Positions 47,440 through 56,220 are shown, numbered from the stretch's first letter. The stretch is DNA of 64,000 nucleotides from Agromyces larvae (GCF_022811705.1 NZ_CP094528.1:2542001-2606000); one strand, 5' to 3'. Translations and numbers: made by a program. Notes: generated by a model not told the origin, from the sequence alone.

Positions 47440-48777
47440 GTGCGAATCCTCGTCCTCGGCTCCGGTGCGCGCGAGCATGCCATCATCCTGCGGCTCCTCG
47501 ATGAGGGCGCCGGCCACGAGATCATCGCCGCGCCCGGCAATGCGGGCATCGCGGCATCCGCCGTCTCGCCCGAGCGCGGCTCGGTGACGACCATCAAGCT
47601 CGACCCGACCGACGGCGTCGTGGTCGCCGACTACGCGGTCGACAACAACGTCGACCTGGTCGTCGTCGGCCCCGAGGCGCCGCTCGTCGCGGGCGTCGCC
47701 GAGCCGCTGCGCACGCGCGGCATCCCGGTGTTCGGTCCGGGCAAGCAGGCGGCGCAGCTCGAGGGTTCGAAGGCCTTCGCGAAGCGGGTGATGGATGCCG
47801 CGGGCGTGCCCACCGGCCGCGCCACCCGGGCCGGCACCCTCGCCGAGGCCGAGCGCGCGCTCGACGAGTTCGGCGCCCCGTACGTGGTGAAGGCCGACGG
47901 GCTCGCCGCGGGCAAGGGCGTGCTCGTGACGTCCGACCGCGATGCGGCTCTCGCGCACACCACCCACTATCTGCAGCAGGGGTCGGTGCTCATCGAGGAG
48001 TTCCTCGAGGGGCAGGAGGTGTCGCTGTTCTTCATCAGCGACGGCGACGACGTGCTGCCGCTCTCGCCCGCTCAGGACTTCAAGCGGCTGCTCGACGGCG
48101 ACGCCGGCCCGAACACGGGCGGCATGGGCGCGTACTCGCCGCTGCCGTGGCTGGCCGAGCATCCCGACGGGCGCGGCGGCACGTTCGGCAGCGAGGAGGC
48201 GTTCGTCGACGAGGTGCTCGCGACGATCGCGAAGCCCACGATCGCGCAGCTCGAGTCCGAGGGCACGCCGTTCATCGGCCTGCTGTACGCGGGCCTCATC
48301 CTGACGCCGAAGGGCATCCGGGTGATCGAGTTCAATGCGCGCTTCGGCGACCCCGAGACCCAGGTCGTGCTGCCGCGCCTGATCACCCCGCTCTCGCAGC
48401 TGCTGCTGGCGGCGGCGCGCGGCGAGCTCGGTACGCTGCCCCGACCCGAGTTCTCGGCCGATGCGGCGATCACGGTGGTGCTCGCGAGCGAGGGGTACCC
48501 CGAGGCGCCGATCACGGGTCGCCCGATCACCGGCCTCGCGGAGGCTGAGCAGGTCGCGGGCGTCCACATCGCGCACGCGGCGACGGCGGTCGCCGACGGC
48601 GACGCGCACGGTCCGGATGCTCCGCCCCTCGTCGCGACCGGCGGGCGAGTCCTCAGCGTCGTCGCGGCCGGCGCCGACTTCGCCGATGCGCGTGCCCGTG
48701 CGTACGACGCGCTGGGGCGCATCCGGCTCGAGGGCGGGCAGTTCCGCACCGATATCGCGGCGCGCGTCGCGAACTGA
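47440..48777 (+). CDS. purD: phosphoribosylamine-glycine ligase
   Basis: A 445-residue GAR synthetase of the ATP-grasp family, step two of purine synthesis. VRILVLGSGAREHAI start, VVVGPEAPLVAGV, GPGKQAAQLEGSKAFAKRVM, PYVVKADGLAAGKGVLV, DFKRLLDGDAGPNTGGMGAYSP and FNARFGDPETQVVLPRL cover it fully. GTG 47440 is used because homologues begin at (M)RILVLG and TACCCT lies 6 nt upstream; the frame is open further left only through the repeat array. purC follows 11 nt later. Confidence 0.95.
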   Translation: MRILVLGSGAREHAIILRLLDEGAGHEIIAAPGNAGIAASAVSPERGSVTTIKLDPTDGVVVADYAVDNNVDLVVVGPEAPLVAGVAEPLRTRGIPVFGPGKQAAQLEGSKAFAKRVMDAAGVPTGRATRAGTLAEAERALDEFGAPYVVKADGLAAGKGVLVTSDRDAALAHTTHYLQQGSVLIEEFLEGQEVSLFFISDGDDVLPLSPAQDFKRLLDGDAGPNTGGMGAYSPLPWLAEHPDGRGGTFGSEEAFVDEVLATIAKPTIAQLESEGTPFIGLLYAGLILTPKGIRVIEFNARFGDPETQVVLPRLITPLSQLLLAAARGELGTLPRPEFSADAAITVVLASEGYPEAPITGRPITGLAEAEQVAGVHIAHAATAVADGDAHGPDAPPLVATGGRVLSVVAAGADFADARARAYDALGRIRLEGGQFRTDIAARVAN

Positions 48778-48788
48778 GAGGACGCGAG

Positions 48789-49727
48789 ATGACCGACACC
48801 GCTCCCACCGGTTGGACCCACGTCTACTCGGGCAAGGTGCGCGACCTCTACGTGCCGACCGCGGTGCTCGACGACGACGACACCTGGACGGGCGACCCGC
48901 TGCACCGCTCGCCGGTCGTGCTCGTGGTCGCGAGCGACCGGGTGAGCGCGTTCGATCACGTGCTCGAGCCGGCGATCCCGGGCAAGGGCGCGATGCTGAC
49001 GCAGCTGACCCGCTGGTGGTTCGAGCAGCTGCCCGACGTGCCGAATCACCTCGCGTACCCGCTCGACGACCGTTTCTCGGACCTTCCGCCGGTGCCGGCC
49101 GACCTCGCCGACCGGGCGACGCTGTGCCGCACGCTCGACATGTTCCCGATCGAGTGCGTGGTGCGCGGCTCGCTCACCGGCAGCGGCTACGCCGAGTACG
49201 TCGAGACGGGTGCGATCGGCGGCCTCGAGCTGCCCGCCGGCCTGCGGAACGGCGATCGGCTGCCCGAGCCGATCTACACGCCCGCGTGGAAGGCGCCACT
49301 CGGCGAGCACGACGAGAACATCTCGTACGAGCGCACGGTCGAGCTCGTCGGGGAGACGGTGGCGGCGCAGCTCCGCGAGCTCTCGCTCGACGTCTTCACC
49401 CGCGCGCAGACGGTCGCCGAGGCGCGCGGCCTCATCCTGGCCGACACGAAGTTCGAGTTCGGCGCCGACCGCGACACCGGCATCGTGACGCTCGCCGACG
49501 AGGTGCTCACCAGCGATTCGAGCCGCTACTGGGATCTCGAGGCGTACCGCACCGAGACCGAGCCCGAGCTGCGCATGGCGAGCTTCGACAAGCAGATCGT
49601 GCGCAACTGGCTGGCGGCGAACTGGGACCGGGATGCCACGGGGCATCCGCCGACCCTGCCGCACGAGATCGTCGAGCAGACGGCCGCGCGCTATCGGGAG
49701 CTGCTCGAGCGGCTCGGCGCGGCCTGA
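48789..49727 (+). CDS. purC: phosphoribosylaminoimidazole-succinocarboxamide synthase
   Basis: A 312-residue SAICAR synthetase: YSGKVRDLYVP, VASDRVSAFDHVLEPAIPGKGAMLTQLTRWWFEQL, PIECVVRGSLTGSGYAEYV, ENISYERTVEL and LILADTKFEFGAD with SDSSRYW are all diagnostic. ATG 48789 has GAGAGGACG upstream. Immediately downstream of purD, so co-transcribed. Confidence 0.95.
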   Translation: MTDTAPTGWTHVYSGKVRDLYVPTAVLDDDDTWTGDPLHRSPVVLVVASDRVSAFDHVLEPAIPGKGAMLTQLTRWWFEQLPDVPNHLAYPLDDRFSDLPPVPADLADRATLCRTLDMFPIECVVRGSLTGSGYAEYVETGAIGGLELPAGLRNGDRLPEPIYTPAWKAPLGEHDENISYERTVELVGETVAAQLRELSLDVFTRAQTVAEARGLILADTKFEFGADRDTGIVTLADEVLTSDSSRYWDLEAYRTETEPELRMASFDKQIVRNWLAANWDRDATGHPPTLPHEIVEQTAARYRELLERLGAA

Positions 49728-49783
49728 GCGCGGCCTGAGCGCGACGGTGGAGCTCGCGGAATAGCCCGGCCGTGGCATCCGTT

Positions 49784-49789
49784 GATAAT
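49784..49789 (+). promoter_or_regulatory. -10 box GATAAT and GTTGT/ACAAC dyad of the VOC gene
   Basis: GATAAT (49784-49789, preceded by TT) lies 7 nt before ATG 49797, implying a leaderless mRNA. The overlapping GTTGTGATGACAAC (49791-49804) is a GTTGT/ACAAC dyad across the start codon, a possible MarR-type operator. Confidence 0.6.
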
Positions 49790-49796
49790 GGTTGTG

Positions 49797-50693
49797 ATGA
49801 CAACTAACCAGCCGACCGAGCGCGATCTGCTCGCCGCGGACACCGGTATGGGCGCGGTGACCCTGCGGGTCGCCGACCTCGACGCCATGATCCGCTACTA
49901 CCGCGACGGCGTCACCCTCGACCTGCTGCGCCACGACGGACCGACCGCCGTGCTCGGGCGCGGCACGACGCCGATCGTGATCCTCGAGCACGCCCCCGAG
50001 CTGCGCCACGCGGCACCGCGAGAGGCGGGCCTGTTCCACACCGCCATCCTGTTCGACACGCGGCAGGCGCTCGCGACCGCCATCCTCTCGGTGGCGAGCC
50101 GCTACCCGGGCACGTTCACCGGCAGCGCCGACCACCTGGTCAGCGAGGCGTTCTACTTCACCGATCCCGAGGGCAACGGCGTCGAGCTGTACTTCGACCG
50201 GGATCGGTCGACCTGGAGCTGGGTGCACGGCCAGATCGAGATGGCGACGATCTTCCTCGATCCGAACGGCTACCTGGCCGAGCATCTCGGCGAGGCCGGT
50301 GCGGATGCCGCGACCAGCGGCGACCGACTGGGTTCCGCGGTGGTCGGGCATGTGCATCTGTCGGTCGGCGACGTGGCGAGCGCGCGCGAGTTCTACGTGC
50401 GCCGGCTCGGCTTCGAGACGACGGCCGAGCTCGGTGGGCAGGCGCTGTTCGTGTCGGCGGGCGGCTACCACCACCACATGGCGATGAACACCTGGAACAG
50501 CCGGGGAGCGGGGCGCCGGCAGCTCGCGCTCGGCCTCGGCAAGGTCGAGATCGTCGTGCCCACCGCGGACGACCTGGGCGCGCTCGGCGAGCGGATGCGG
50601 CACTACGAGGTCGCGACCCGCGACGACGGTCGCACGCTCGCGTTCGACGACCCGTGGGCGAACCTGGTCGAGGTGCGCGCAGCCTCGGCGTGA
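49797..50693 (+). CDS. VOC-family ring-cleavage dioxygenase-like protein (CatE type)
   Basis: A 298-residue protein with two glyoxalase/VOC modules (about 20-135 and 175-295). Putative metal ligands: His in GLFHTAIL and GHVHLSV, Glu in GVELYFDR and NLVEVRA. The YHHHMAMNTW segment is typical of CatE/YfiE-like catechol-2,3-dioxygenase relatives. ATG 49797 is chosen from the GATAAT -10 seven nt upstream; an ATG at 49788 in the same frame lies inside the -10. Not part of the purine operon. Confidence 0.85.
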   Translation: MTTNQPTERDLLAADTGMGAVTLRVADLDAMIRYYRDGVTLDLLRHDGPTAVLGRGTTPIVILEHAPELRHAAPREAGLFHTAILFDTRQALATAILSVASRYPGTFTGSADHLVSEAFYFTDPEGNGVELYFDRDRSTWSWVHGQIEMATIFLDPNGYLAEHLGEAGADAATSGDRLGSAVVGHVHLSVGDVASAREFYVRRLGFETTAELGGQALFVSAGGYHHHMAMNTWNSRGAGRRQLALGLGKVEIVVPTADDLGALGERMRHYEVATRDDGRTLAFDDPWANLVEVRAASA

Positions 50694-50700
50694 ACCCCGT

Positions 50701-50767
50701 CGGCACGGCCGCGCCAGCGGGTGCGACCGCGCCCGCCGGCACGGCCGCGCCAGCGGGTGCGACCGCG
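50701..50767. repeat. two direct copies of a 31-bp repeat between convergent genes
   Basis: CGGCACGGCCGCGCCAGCGG followed by GTGCGACCGCG occurs at 50701-50731 and again at 50737-50767, filling the gap between the VOC and TetR stops. GGCCGCGCC words within could stack into a stem and stop transcription. No gene seen. Confidence 0.75.
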
Positions 50768-50780
50768 GCCCGCGGAACGT

Positions 50781-51419
50781 CTACGGCAGGTCGCGCCGAT
50801 GCGCGGCGTCGTGGAACTCGCCGAAGTCGGGCACGGCTCCGGGCAGCGGCGCGAGGCCCGGTCGCGCGCGCAGCCCGTCGAGGATGATGCGCAGCTGGCG
50901 CGGCTGGTACGACAGGGTCGCACCGCCGAATTGCCCGAGCGAGCCGAGCATGTTCGTGAGGATGTTCAGGTCGACCGAGGTGACGTCGGGGCGCAACGAC
51001 CCCTCGGCGATCGCCCGTTCGATGATGCCGTCGATGATCGACTCGAATTCGAGCCCCGGGCGGTAGTCGGGGTCGAGCTCGGCGACCCGTCGCATGAGCG
51101 CCGGCAGGTACGGCGTGTCGGCGACCCAGGCGCCGAGACGCTCGAGGAACAGTTCGATCGCCTCCCAGCCGGTCGGTGCGTCCACGATCTCGGGTCCGAG
51201 GTCGTGGAACATCGCGATCGCACTGTCGTAGAGCTCGCGGATGAGCGCATCGCGGTTGGCGAAGTGCCGGTACACGGTGCCGGCGCCGACGCCGGCCCGG
51301 GCGGCGAGCTCGTCGAGGGGGGCATCGATACCGCGCTCGGTGAAGAGTCGCTTGGCCTCTTCGATGAGGCGAGCGTGGTTCCGCCGCGCGTCGCGGCGGT
51401 TGGATGTTGCTGAGCTCAC
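50781..51419 (-). CDS. TetR-family repressor of the kyn operon
   Basis: A 212-residue TetR protein. The N-terminal HTH is NHARLIEEAKRLFTERGIDAPLDELAARAGVGAGTVYRHFANRDALIRELY (about 14-65); the C-terminal domain ends in the HxH-free SLGQFGGATLSYQPRQLRIILDGL. It is divergent from kynA with a perfect 10-bp inverted repeat between them, so it most likely represses the kyn genes. Start GTG 51419 stands 6 nt past TACGCT (leaderless). Confidence 0.88.
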   Translation of the reverse strand: MSSATSNRRDARRNHARLIEEAKRLFTERGIDAPLDELAARAGVGAGTVYRHFANRDALIRELYDSAIAMFHDLGPEIVDAPTGWEAIELFLERLGAWVADTPYLPALMRRVAELDPDYRPGLEFESIIDGIIERAIAEGSLRPDVTSVDLNILTNMLGSLGQFGGATLSYQPRQLRIILDGLRARPGLAPLPGAVPDFGEFHDAAHRRDLP

Positions 51420-51446
51420 TCTCCGAGCGTACCGCCTCGGCGACCG

Positions 51447-51476
51447 TGAAACGGAGGGCCTTAGGTCTCCGTTTCA
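51447..51476. promoter_or_regulatory. TGAAACGGAG-N10-CTCCGTTTCA operator, TetR/kynA
   Basis: A perfect 10-bp inverted repeat (51447-51456 and 51467-51476) in the 78-bp tetR/kynA gap. The right arm overlaps the expected -35 region of kynA, whose -10, TAGGCT, is at 51486-51491. Ligand is probably tryptophan or a kynurenine metabolite. Confidence 0.85.
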
Positions 51477-51485
51477 TGCGCCGCG

Positions 51486-51491
51486 TAGGCT
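51486..51491 (+). promoter_or_regulatory. -10 box of kynA
   Basis: TAGGCT lies 6 nt before GTG 51498, a leaderless start spacing. Confidence 0.6.
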
Positions 51492-51497
51492 TGCGGT

Positions 51498-52379
51498 GTG
51501 GTCACCGACTCACCAGGCGCCGACGCTCCCGTCGCCGACAACACGCGCCCCATCGAGGCATCCGTCGTCACCGACTTCCGCGACCGCATGAGCTATGGCG
51601 GGTACCTCGACCTCGACACGCTGCTGGCCGCGCAGCGGCCGATCTCCGACCCCGAGCACCACGACGAGCTGCTGTTCATCATCCAGCACCAGACCACCGA
51701 GCTGTGGCTGAAGCTGCTGCTGCACGAGCTGCGCGCGGCGTGCGACCACCTCGCCGACGATGAGCTCGCGCCCGCGCTGAAATGCCTGGCGCGCGTCAAG
51801 CACATCCTGAAGACCCTCACCGAGCAGTGGTCGGTGCTCGCGACGCTGACCCCCGCCGAGTACGCGCAGTTCCGCGGCGTGCTCGGCAACGCGAGCGGGT
51901 TCCAGTCGTACCAGTACCGCGCGGTCGAGTTCGTGCTCGGCAACAAGAACGCGAAGATGCTGCAGGTGTTCGACGCCGACCCCGCGGCGCAGGCGATCGT
52001 GCGCGAGGCGCTCGAACGGCCGAGCCTGTACGACGAGTTCCTGCGGCTGCTGGCGCGCGCCGGGTACCCGATCCCGGCCGACATCCTCGACCGCGACGTG
52101 ACGACGGCGTGGACCTTCCGCGCCGATCTGGTGCCCGTCTTCGCCGAGATCTACGCGCACACCGACGAGCACTGGGCCGCGTACGAGACCTGCGAAGAGC
52201 TCGTCGACCTCGAGGACGACGTGCAGCTCTGGCGGTTCCGGCACCTGAAGACGGTCGAGCGCATCATCGGCTCCAAGCGCGGCACCGGCGGGTCGAGCGG
52301 GTCGCCGTTCCTGAAGCGCGCGCTCGAGCTCACCTTCTTCCCCGAACTGTTCGCCGTCCGCACCGAGCTTCCGGAGTGA
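51498..52379 (+). CDS. kynA: tryptophan 2,3-dioxygenase
   Basis: A 293-residue haem dioxygenase opening the indole ring of tryptophan to N-formylkynurenine. [37 protein letters not shown] (substrate site), [12 protein letters not shown], and [21 protein letters not shown] (haem ligand H249) are all characteristic. GTG 51498. First gene of the three-gene kyn operon; amidohydrolase ATG is 4 nt after its stop. Confidence 0.95.
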   Translation: MVTDSPGADAPVADNTRPIEASVVTDFRDRMSYGGYLDLDTLLAAQRPISDPEHHDELLFIIQHQTTELWLKLLLHELRAACDHLADDELAPALKCLARVKHILKTLTEQWSVLATLTPAEYAQFRGVLGNASGFQSYQYRAVEFVLGNKNAKMLQVFDADPAAQAIVREALERPSLYDEFLRLLARAGYPIPADILDRDVTTAWTFRADLVPVFAEIYAHTDEHWAAYETCEELVDLEDDVQLWRFRHLKTVERIIGSKRGTGGSSGSPFLKRALELTFFPELFAVRTELPE

Positions 52380-52383
52380 TCGG

Positions 52384-53478
52384 ATGCCACGTCCCGCCCC
52401 GATCGCACTCGGCCCGTTCGCCCGCCCCGCGCGGCGCTCGCTGAACGGCGACCACCCGGGCGAGGTCGGCACGGCGCTGCCGCCGCTCGTCGACCACCAC
52501 GTGCACCTCATGCTGGCCGGCTCGAGTCCCGCCGACGGCTTGGCGCGACTCGTCGAAGGGGGCGTCTCGGCCGTGGTCGACCTCGGCGCGCCGCTCGCGC
52601 TGGTCGATCCGCTGCGCGACCGCGGGATGCCCCGGGTCGACTTCGCCGGACCGTTCCTCACGGCCCGCGGCGGGTACCCGCTCGACCGGCCGTGGGCCGC
52701 CGCCGGGTCGGTGCGCGAGATCGAACCCGTCGACGGGTCGCGCTCGGCGCTGCCCTCGCCCGCCGAGACGGCGATCTCGGAACTGCATTCGTTCGGGGCA
52801 TCCGTGGTGAAGGTCGTGCTGAACGCGGACGCCGGGCCCGTGCTCGACCCGGCGACGCTCGCGGCGATCGTGCGCGCGGCGCGCGCGCACGGCATGCCGG
52901 TCGTCGCGCACGTCGAAGGCGCCGGGATGTCGCGGCTCGCGATCGAGGCCGGAGCCGATGCGATGGCGCACACCCCGTTCACCGAGCACGTCGACGACGA
53001 GCTCATCGCCCGGGCCGTCGCGCAGGGCCAACGCTGGATCTCGACGCTGTTCGTGCAGGGGTACGGCGAGACGACGCCCGACTTCACGCGAGCCGTCGAC
53101 AACCTCGCGCGGTTCCGCGCCGCCGGCGGCGACGTGCTCTACGGCACCGATCTCGGCAACGGCGAACAGCCCATCGGCGTGAACCCCGACGAGCTCGCCG
53201 CGCTCGTGCGGGCCGGCCTCGAGGCATCCGATCTGATCGCCGCCCTCATCGACCCGTGGCCGCGCGTCGGCGCCGTCGAGGGCGTGGCGACCTTCGTACC
53301 CGGGCCGCCGCCCGCCTCGCTCGACGAGGTGCCGGCGTGGCTGGCGACGGCGCGGGTGGTGCCCGCCGAAGAGCTCGACGCCTCCGCCATCGCCGTCGGC
53401 GTCGCCATCGCCGTCGGCGGAGCATCCGACCCCATCTCCGCCTCCTCTGCTCCCCTCGACCGAGACGTGACCGCATGA
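52384..53478 (+). CDS. amidohydrolase in the position of kynurenine formamidase
   Basis: A 364-residue amidohydrolase-superfamily protein: DHHVHLML (metal HxH, residues about 38-42), VVKVVLNADAGP, VVAHVEGAGMSRLAIEAGADAMAHTPF (two further metal His), and YGTDLGNGEQPIGVNPDELAALV (Asp). The layout recalls imidazolonepropionase-like hydrolases. It lies between kynA and kynU (ATG 4 nt after kynA stop; TGA overlapping kynU ATG), exactly where an N-formylkynurenine deformylase is needed; neither a KynB cyclase-type nor an arylformamidase gene is present. The acyl-hydrolase role is inference. Confidence 0.75.
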   Translation: MPRPAPIALGPFARPARRSLNGDHPGEVGTALPPLVDHHVHLMLAGSSPADGLARLVEGGVSAVVDLGAPLALVDPLRDRGMPRVDFAGPFLTARGGYPLDRPWAAAGSVREIEPVDGSRSALPSPAETAISELHSFGASVVKVVLNADAGPVLDPATLAAIVRAARAHGMPVVAHVEGAGMSRLAIEAGADAMAHTPFTEHVDDELIARAVAQGQRWISTLFVQGYGETTPDFTRAVDNLARFRAAGGDVLYGTDLGNGEQPIGVNPDELAALVRAGLEASDLIAALIDPWPRVGAVEGVATFVPGPPPASLDEVPAWLATARVVPAEELDASAIAVGVAIAVGGASDPISASSAPLDRDVTA

Positions 53479-54734
53479 CCCTCGATCCGCACCTGGCCTA
53501 CGCCCGTCGCATGGACCGCGCCGACGGGCTCGCGCACTATCGCAAGCGGTTCCACGGCACCGACAGCCCGCTCGTCTACTTCGACGGCAACTCGCTCGGG
53601 CGGCCGCCGATCGCCGCGATCGAGCGGATGCAACGGTTCATGGAGCACGACTGGGGCGGCCGGCTCATCCGCGGCTGGGACGAGTCGTGGCTGCAGCTGC
53701 CGCTCGAGATCGGCGACCGCATCGGCCGCGCCGTGATCGAGGCGAAGGCCGGGCAGACCGTGATCGGCGACTCCACCACGGTGCTGCTGTACAAGCTCGC
53801 ACGAGCGGCCGTCGACGCACAGGTGGCGCGGCATCCCGAACGTCGCGAGATCGTGATCGACACCGACAACTTCCCGACCGACCGATACGTGCTCGAGGGC
53901 ATCGCGCGCGAGCGCGGCCTCACGGTGCGGTGGATCGACGTCGACACCGCACGCGGGGTCACCCCCGCCCAGTTGCGCGCCGCGGTGGGCCGACAGACCG
54001 CGCTCGTCGTCGTCTCGCACGTCGCCTACCGTTCGGCGTACCTGGCGGATGCCGCCGAGCTGACCCGCATCGCCCACGAAGCGGGTGCGCTCATCCTGTG
54101 GGATCTCTGCCACTCAGCCGGATCGGTGCCCGTGCGTGCCGACGCCTGGGAGTTCGACCTCGCGGTCGGCTGCACCTACAAGTACCTGAACGGCGGACCC
54201 GGGTCGCCCGCATTCGCCTACGTGCGCGACGACCTGCAGCGTGCGCTCGCGCAGCCGATCCAGGGCTGGTTCGGGGCGGCCGACCAGTTCGCGATGGGGC
54301 CGCGGTACGAGCCGGTGCCCGGCATCCGCCGGTTCCTGTCGGGCACGTCGCCGATCCTCGCGATGCTGCCGATGGACGAGACGCTCGCGATGATCGAGGA
54401 AGCCGGCATCACCGCGGTGCGCGCGAAGTCGGTCGCGCTCACGACGTTCGCGATCGAACTGGCCGACGCCTGGCTCGCGCCGCTCGGAGTGACGCTCGCC
54501 TCGCCGATCGACCCCGCCGAGCGCGGTGGGCACGTGACGCTCCACCACGACGCGATGCGCGAGGTGACCGCCCGACTCTGGCAGCGCGACGTGATCCCCG
54601 ACTATCGCGACCCCGGCGGGCTGCGCATCGGCCTGGCGCCCCTCTCGACGAGCTTCGAGGAGGTGCACCGCGGCCTGGATGCCACGCGCGAATGCCTGCG
54701 CGAGGTGATCGCCGAGCGGGCGGGCCTGGGGTAG
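53475..54734 (+). CDS. kynU: kynureninase
   Basis: A 419-residue PLP enzyme splitting kynurenine into anthranilate and alanine. VYFDGNSLGRPP, DNFPTDRYVLEGI, VVVSHVAYRSAYLADA, LWDLCHSAGSVPV and CTYKYLNGGPGSPAF with PLP lysine K236 are diagnostic, as is the terminal LRIGLAPLSTSFEEVHRG. ATG 53475 overlaps the amidohydrolase stop (ATGA), so the three genes are coupled. No kynurenine monooxygenase is present, so the pathway probably ends in anthranilate. Confidence 0.95.
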   Translation: MTLDPHLAYARRMDRADGLAHYRKRFHGTDSPLVYFDGNSLGRPPIAAIERMQRFMEHDWGGRLIRGWDESWLQLPLEIGDRIGRAVIEAKAGQTVIGDSTTVLLYKLARAAVDAQVARHPERREIVIDTDNFPTDRYVLEGIARERGLTVRWIDVDTARGVTPAQLRAAVGRQTALVVVSHVAYRSAYLADAAELTRIAHEAGALILWDLCHSAGSVPVRADAWEFDLAVGCTYKYLNGGPGSPAFAYVRDDLQRALAQPIQGWFGAADQFAMGPRYEPVPGIRRFLSGTSPILAMLPMDETLAMIEEAGITAVRAKSVALTTFAIELADAWLAPLGVTLASPIDPAERGGHVTLHHDAMREVTARLWQRDVIPDYRDPGGLRIGLAPLSTSFEEVHRGLDATRECLREVIAERAGLG

Positions 54735-54769
54735 GACGGCGGCTGGTTCCGCTGGCCGCTGGTGCCCGG

Positions 54770-54850
54770 TGGCGCGCGCTGGCCGCCGCCGAGGCCCGCT
54801 GGCCGCCGCTGGCCGCCGCTGGCCGCCGCTGGTCCCGCTGGTCGCGCTGG
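54770..54850. repeat. GCTGGCCGCC decamer tandem repeats
   Basis: CGCTGGCCGC recurs about six times with GCTGGTCCCGCTGGTCGC variants after kynU. Low complexity, slippage-prone, no gene seen. Confidence 0.75.
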
Positions 54851-54884
54851 TCGAGTGGCGAGCGCAGCGACCGTATCGAGACCC
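54847..54884. repeat. short extragenic repeat (CTGGTCGAGTGGCGAGCGCA type)
   Basis: CTGGTCGAGTGGCGAGCGCA continues as GCGACCGTATCGAGACC. I recognise this as an extragenic repeat common in Microbacteriaceae genomes; a remnant, GTGTCGAGACCCTCG, is at 46087-46101. It ends the kyn operon. Confidence 0.6.
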
Positions 54885-55033
54885 TCCGCTGCCCGCCCGC
54901 GATACCCGGCCCCCGCCACCTCCACCCCACCCCGCTAGCACCCCCGTCCACGGCGATCAACCCCGCGCCGCTTCCGGGCGGCCCGGCTGGATGCGTGCCT
55001 ACGATGGCCTCCACTCAGCCGACAGGAGGCACC

Positions 55034-55516
55034 ATGACGGATGCAGCGAAGCGAGGCGACGACGCGGTGGCCGGCGTGGCGGGCGCCGCGAAGGACGCCG
55101 CCGAAGCCGCGGCAGGGCAGGTCGCGGACGCCGCGAGCGCCGCGAGCGGCGCGGTGGCGCACGCCGCCGACACGACCGCGGATGCCGCGAAGCATGTCGC
55201 CGACCAGGCCGCGGATGCTGCCGGAGGCGCACGCGAAACCGTCGAGGGGACGATCGACGCGGCCAGGGATGCGGCCTCGGATGCCTCGGACAACCTGAAG
55301 TCGGCGGCCTCGCAGGCGCGCGACGCCGGCGCCGACCTCCTCGAGTCCGTGCAGGAGCAGGCCGAGACGCTCACCGAGCGCGGGCGCGAACTCGCCGAGG
55401 ACGGCGTGGGCTACGTCAAGGCGAAGTATCGCGAGAACCCGGCGCTCGTCATCGCGGTCGGCGCCGCGGCGCTCGCGGGCGTCGTGCTCATCATCCGGGG
55501 GATCTCGCGCCGCTGA
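55034..55516 (+). CDS. DUF883/ElaB-like membrane-anchored helical protein
   Basis: A 160-residue protein: residues 1-125 are Ala/Asp-rich with an amphipathic 11-residue-like periodicity (AADAASAASGAVAHAADTTADAAKHVADQAAD), resembling LEA/apolipoprotein helices; residues 126-155 (VKAKYRENPALVIAVGAAALAGVVLIIRG) are the DUF883-type C-terminal helix anchor. In ElaB/YqjD the same anchor links ribosome-binding proteins to the inner membrane; here the role is unknown. RBS AGGAGG at 55024-55029 is optimal. Confidence 0.75.
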   Translation: MTDAAKRGDDAVAGVAGAAKDAAEAAAGQVADAASAASGAVAHAADTTADAAKHVADQAADAAGGARETVEGTIDAARDAASDASDNLKSAASQARDAGADLLESVQEQAETLTERGRELAEDGVGYVKAKYRENPALVIAVGAAALAGVVLIIRGISRR

Positions 55517-55588
55517 GGCAGGCGCACGTTCGCGTCCTCGCGTGTCGGTGCCTCGCACGCTGCGCAGCGCGGCCCGCTCAGCGCGTAT

Positions 55589-56104
55589 CTACTCCGCGCG
55601 CCAGATCTGCCTGGGGCGGTATCCGTGCTTGCGCAACCAGTGCTCGGTGTAGACGATGCGCTGCGGGGTGATGATCGTGAGCGGGTCGGTCGGGGGTTGG
55701 TCGAGTCGCCGACCTCGTTCGACGTGATCGGACTGCCAGCGGAACGCCTCCCAGTACGGCCGCGCGTCGGGATCGTCGTGCTCGAGCGTGCGTGCGGTGC
55801 CGAAGAGCTGGGCGCCGCGGCTGCTCGCCTGTCCGACGAGCGGCGCGAAGATGCCCGCCGACACTCGCGGATCCCGGCGCAGGTTGCGCGACTTCGGCGA
55901 CGCGTTCCAGCTCGAGTACATGATCTCGAATCCGAGGCTCGAGAACCGCACCGGTGTCGCCGCCGGAGATCCATCGCGCGCGACCGTTGCGACGACGGCC
56001 ATGTTCTGCGTCGAGAGCAGGTTCAAGATGCGGTCCTCGAGCAGGTCGCGCGGCGCGACCCCGTCGGGTGACGGTCCGTTCAGCCATGGGTTCGTAGTGG
56101 GCAT
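55589..56104 (-). CDS. pyridoxamine 5'-phosphate oxidase-fold protein
   Basis: A 171-residue split-barrel flavin- or F420-binding protein: LSTQNMAVVATVARDGSPAATPVRFSSLGFEIMYSSWNASPKSRNLRRDPRVSAGIF covers the typical first four strands. The C-terminal PPTDPLTIITPQRIVYTEHWLRKHGYRPRQIWRAE is family-typical. Cofactor and substrate unknown. ATG 56104 with GAGAGGAACG upstream. It is divergent from the HNH gene, sharing its 116-bp upstream region. Confidence 0.8.
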   Translation of the reverse strand: MPTTNPWLNGPSPDGVAPRDLLEDRILNLLSTQNMAVVATVARDGSPAATPVRFSSLGFEIMYSSWNASPKSRNLRRDPRVSAGIFAPLVGQASSRGAQLFGTARTLEHDDPDARPYWEAFRWQSDHVERGRRLDQPPTDPLTIITPQRIVYTEHWLRKHGYRPRQIWRAE

Positions 56105-56185
56105 CGCTCGTCGTTCCTCTCGCGCGGTCGGATCACGCCACCCTGCCGGATCCAGCCGGGCGCTCCAACACCCTGTGGAGAAGTC

Positions 56186-56214
56186 TCGAACATATCTTCG
56201 AATCTCGGTAGGCT
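56186..56214 (+). promoter_or_regulatory. SOS (LexA) box and -10 of the DUF222/HNH gene
   Basis: TCGAACATATCTTCGA (56186-56201) matches the actinobacterial LexA box TCGAAC-N4-GTTCGA at 11 of 12 positions. TAGGCT (56209-56214) is the -10, 6 nt before ATG 56221, so the LexA site covers the promoter and the message is leaderless. Confidence 0.75.
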
Positions 56215-56220
56215 GAGGGC

